Shown piece by piece: positions 62,849 to 64,000 of a stretch of DNA of 64,000 nt; the first letter of the stretch is position 1, and the number at the start of each line of letters is the position of its first letter. This DNA is from an uncultured Marinoscillum sp. Its GTDB lineage: Bacteria; Bacteroidota; Bacteroidia; Cytophagales; MED-G16. The notes below the pieces were generated by a model. That model saw nothing but the letters and a program-made list of their open reading frames with translations, ran no database searches and was not told the origin of the DNA. The translations under genes and the position numbers were made by a program. The stretch spans positions 1-64,000 of the forward strand of contig CACOFQ010000007.1 of the NCBI GenBank assembly GCA_902626505.1, given 5' to 3'.

Positions 62849-64000
62849 CCTTTAATTTCTTTTACACTGTCATTTTCATCTAAGATATCAAAAGTAACAG
62901 TTGCATTATAAAAATAAGTATCTGCAGGTAAATATTTTCCACTTTTATTTTTTCCATCCCAATTAATATAAATTCCATCTACTATATTTTCTTCAGAATC
63001 GTGAGAAAATACTTCTTTTCCAGTCCTATCAACAATTGTTATCTTGACTGACTTTACAAATCTGGGACAATTTCCATAATTAAAATTTGAAATAGAACCA
63101 TCTGTATAAAAAGGGGTGAAAAAATCATTCTTCCCATCATCATTTGGAGTAAAAACATTAGGCAAAAGATATTTAGGGCAATTATCTCTAACTAAAGTAT
63201 CGGATGGTAAACTTTCATTACCAGATCTATCTAGAGCTGTTATATAGTAAGCTCCTTTCAGATTAGATAGGTTTTGATGAACAAAATAATTATTTTTTGT
63301 TGAACCAATTGACTGAAAATTATCTACTCCATTTTCAGAAAAATATATATTAAAAAATTTGGCATCTAAATAACAATCCTCATTACCACTTGACCACTCT
63401 ATTCTATTTTCAAAATCTTTCAAATCGCATGACTTATCAAAGAAATAATATTCACATGAAAACTGATCAGAAACTTTAAATTCAATTGGAGGACATGGTG
63501 GTATCAAATCATTAGTTTGTGCACAAATTTTTTGTGAATTATTCAATAATAAATCATCATTGATCATATTTGATGGCAATTTATCATTTTCATAAGTTCC
63601 TGATGTAATAACATAATAACAATAAACTTTGTTTTCATCAAGTTCTATATCCTCAAATTCTCCAGTATCAGTATACTTAAAACCATCTTCAATTACATTA
63701 ACTGAATCGATTAAGATGAAATTATTTGGATCGTTTCCAGATACATTATTTCTATAGATATAGTGCATTGGATATAATGAAGAACTATTAGACCATGGCA
63801 CATCAAAATTCCATGATAATTCAATACTATTTTGATACCCACTTAATTCAAGTCTAACACTTGAAGCGTGATGTGAAGTGTCAAATGGAAGTGAATTATT
63901 AGATTGAAAAACATCAATGGTATAATTATAAATATTATCCAAAGTGTTTAGATTACTATCAAGGAAGAAGGTATCAGTTAAAATACTTGATTCAAATAAT
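62827..64000 (-). CDS. Gliding/T9SS type B surface protein, 3' part (partial)
   Basis: The frame is open to the window edge on the minus strand, so the N-terminus lies outside; about 391 codons are visible. The C-terminal domain has 'NVFTPNDDGKNDFF' near 100 residues from the end, then 'VKSVKITIVDRTGKEVF', 'INWDGKNKSGKYLPADTYFY' and 'KGWVQILR', the standard type B C-terminal domain that sends proteins through the type IX secretion system. Upstream are fibronectin III-like strands and several Cys. It is therefore a large surface or adhesin-like protein. A TTG at 63942 could be read as a start but is not the true one, since the upstream codons continue the same protein. Confidence 0.88.
   Translation of the reverse strand, partial: LFESSILTDTFFLDSNLNTLDNIYNYTIDVFQSNNSLPFDTSHHASSVRLELSGYQNSIELSWNFDVPWSNSSSLYPMHYIYRNNVSGNDPNNFILIDSVNVIEDGFKYTDTGEFEDIELDENKVYCYYVITSGTYENDKLPSNMINDDLLLNNSQKICAQTNDLIPPCPPIEFKVSDQFSCEYYFFDKSCDLKDFENRIEWSSGNEDCYLDAKFFNIYFSENGVDNFQSIGSTKNNYFVHQNLSNLKGAYYITALDRSGNESLPSDTLVRDNCPKYLLPNVFTPNDDGKNDFFTPFYTDGSISNFNYGNCPRFVKSVKITIVDRTGKEVFSHDSEENIVDGIYINWDGKNKSGKYLPADTYFYNATVTFDILDENDSVKEIKGWVQILR

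Noticed and set aside
63940-63942. TTG as a start for the surface-protein gene
   Set aside because: The frame stays open to the window edge and the domain content shows the protein is longer.
1-64000. CRISPR arrays, insertion sequences, prophage or plasmid functions
   Set aside because: No spaced direct repeats, transposase, integrase, terminase or replication genes were seen; the region looks like ordinary chromosome.

Overview
The window looks like a chromosome segment from a marine, AT-rich, streamlined member of the Bacteroidota, most likely Flavobacteriia. The supporting signs are a type B gliding/T9SS C-terminal sorting domain, a one-chain PurL of about 1,200 residues, DUF2911 and LysM/double-psi proteins typical of the phylum, many short lipoprotein signals with Cys near residue 16, a green proteorhodopsin with a Met tuning residue, and almost no Shine-Dalgarno sequences. 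Genes are densely packed (gaps of -22 to about 130 bases). No gene-free stretch reaches 300 bases, and I see no insertion sequence, phage or CRISPR array.

1-13.7 kb. A DoxX-like membrane protein and a large secreted Asp-box (VPS10/sialidase-like) protein diverge. The following genes on the minus strand form one collinear run, given here in transcription order: Na+/solute symporter, proteorhodopsin, a strong hairpin, Blh-type beta-carotene cleavage enzyme, a TIGR02206/YwaF-like membrane protein, the three-gene proton-translocating transhydrogenase (pntA1, pntA2, pntB), a sulfatase lipoprotein and a GH109-like oxidoreductase. This joins light-driven proton pumping, retinal supply, proton-driven NADPH formation and sulfated-glycan catabolism, and is the most interesting part of the window.

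13.9-23.4 kb. A mixed set: a secreted protein and a nucleotidyltransferase, DUF2911, a SMUG2-like uracil-DNA glycosylase overlapping a Tat-exported glycosylasparaginase, an outer-membrane protein with a periplasmic heavy-metal-binding protein, a TlpA-like thioredoxin lipoprotein, an NlpC/P60 hydrolase, a lipase-like lipoprotein and an NhaC-type Na+/H+ antiporter.

23.5-39.9 kb. Xylose isomerase and xylulokinase; an amino-acid permease overlapping a PLP enzyme; Nudix hydrolase; pyrE; a cold-shock protein; a LysM/double-psi protein; an nfeD-kdsB-sppA run; a TPR plus periplasmic-binding-fold lipoprotein-like protein next to guaA; yebC and murB.

39.9-52.5 kb. A secreted sugar dehydrogenase, a vSGLT-like Na+/sugar symporter followed by a 50-residue membrane protein, two small unknown genes, DUF4442, a nitroreductase, and a TetR-controlled RND efflux operon (tetR, tolC-like, adaptor, pump) with a metallophosphoesterase coupled at its end.

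52.6-64 kb. Housekeeping genes: purL, tRNA-Gln(UUG), prs, an L25/Ctc protein with an acidic repeat tail, pth, metG, a short-chain dehydrogenase, fabD, a DCC-family protein and the 3' part of a gliding/T9SS-associated surface protein that runs off the window end.
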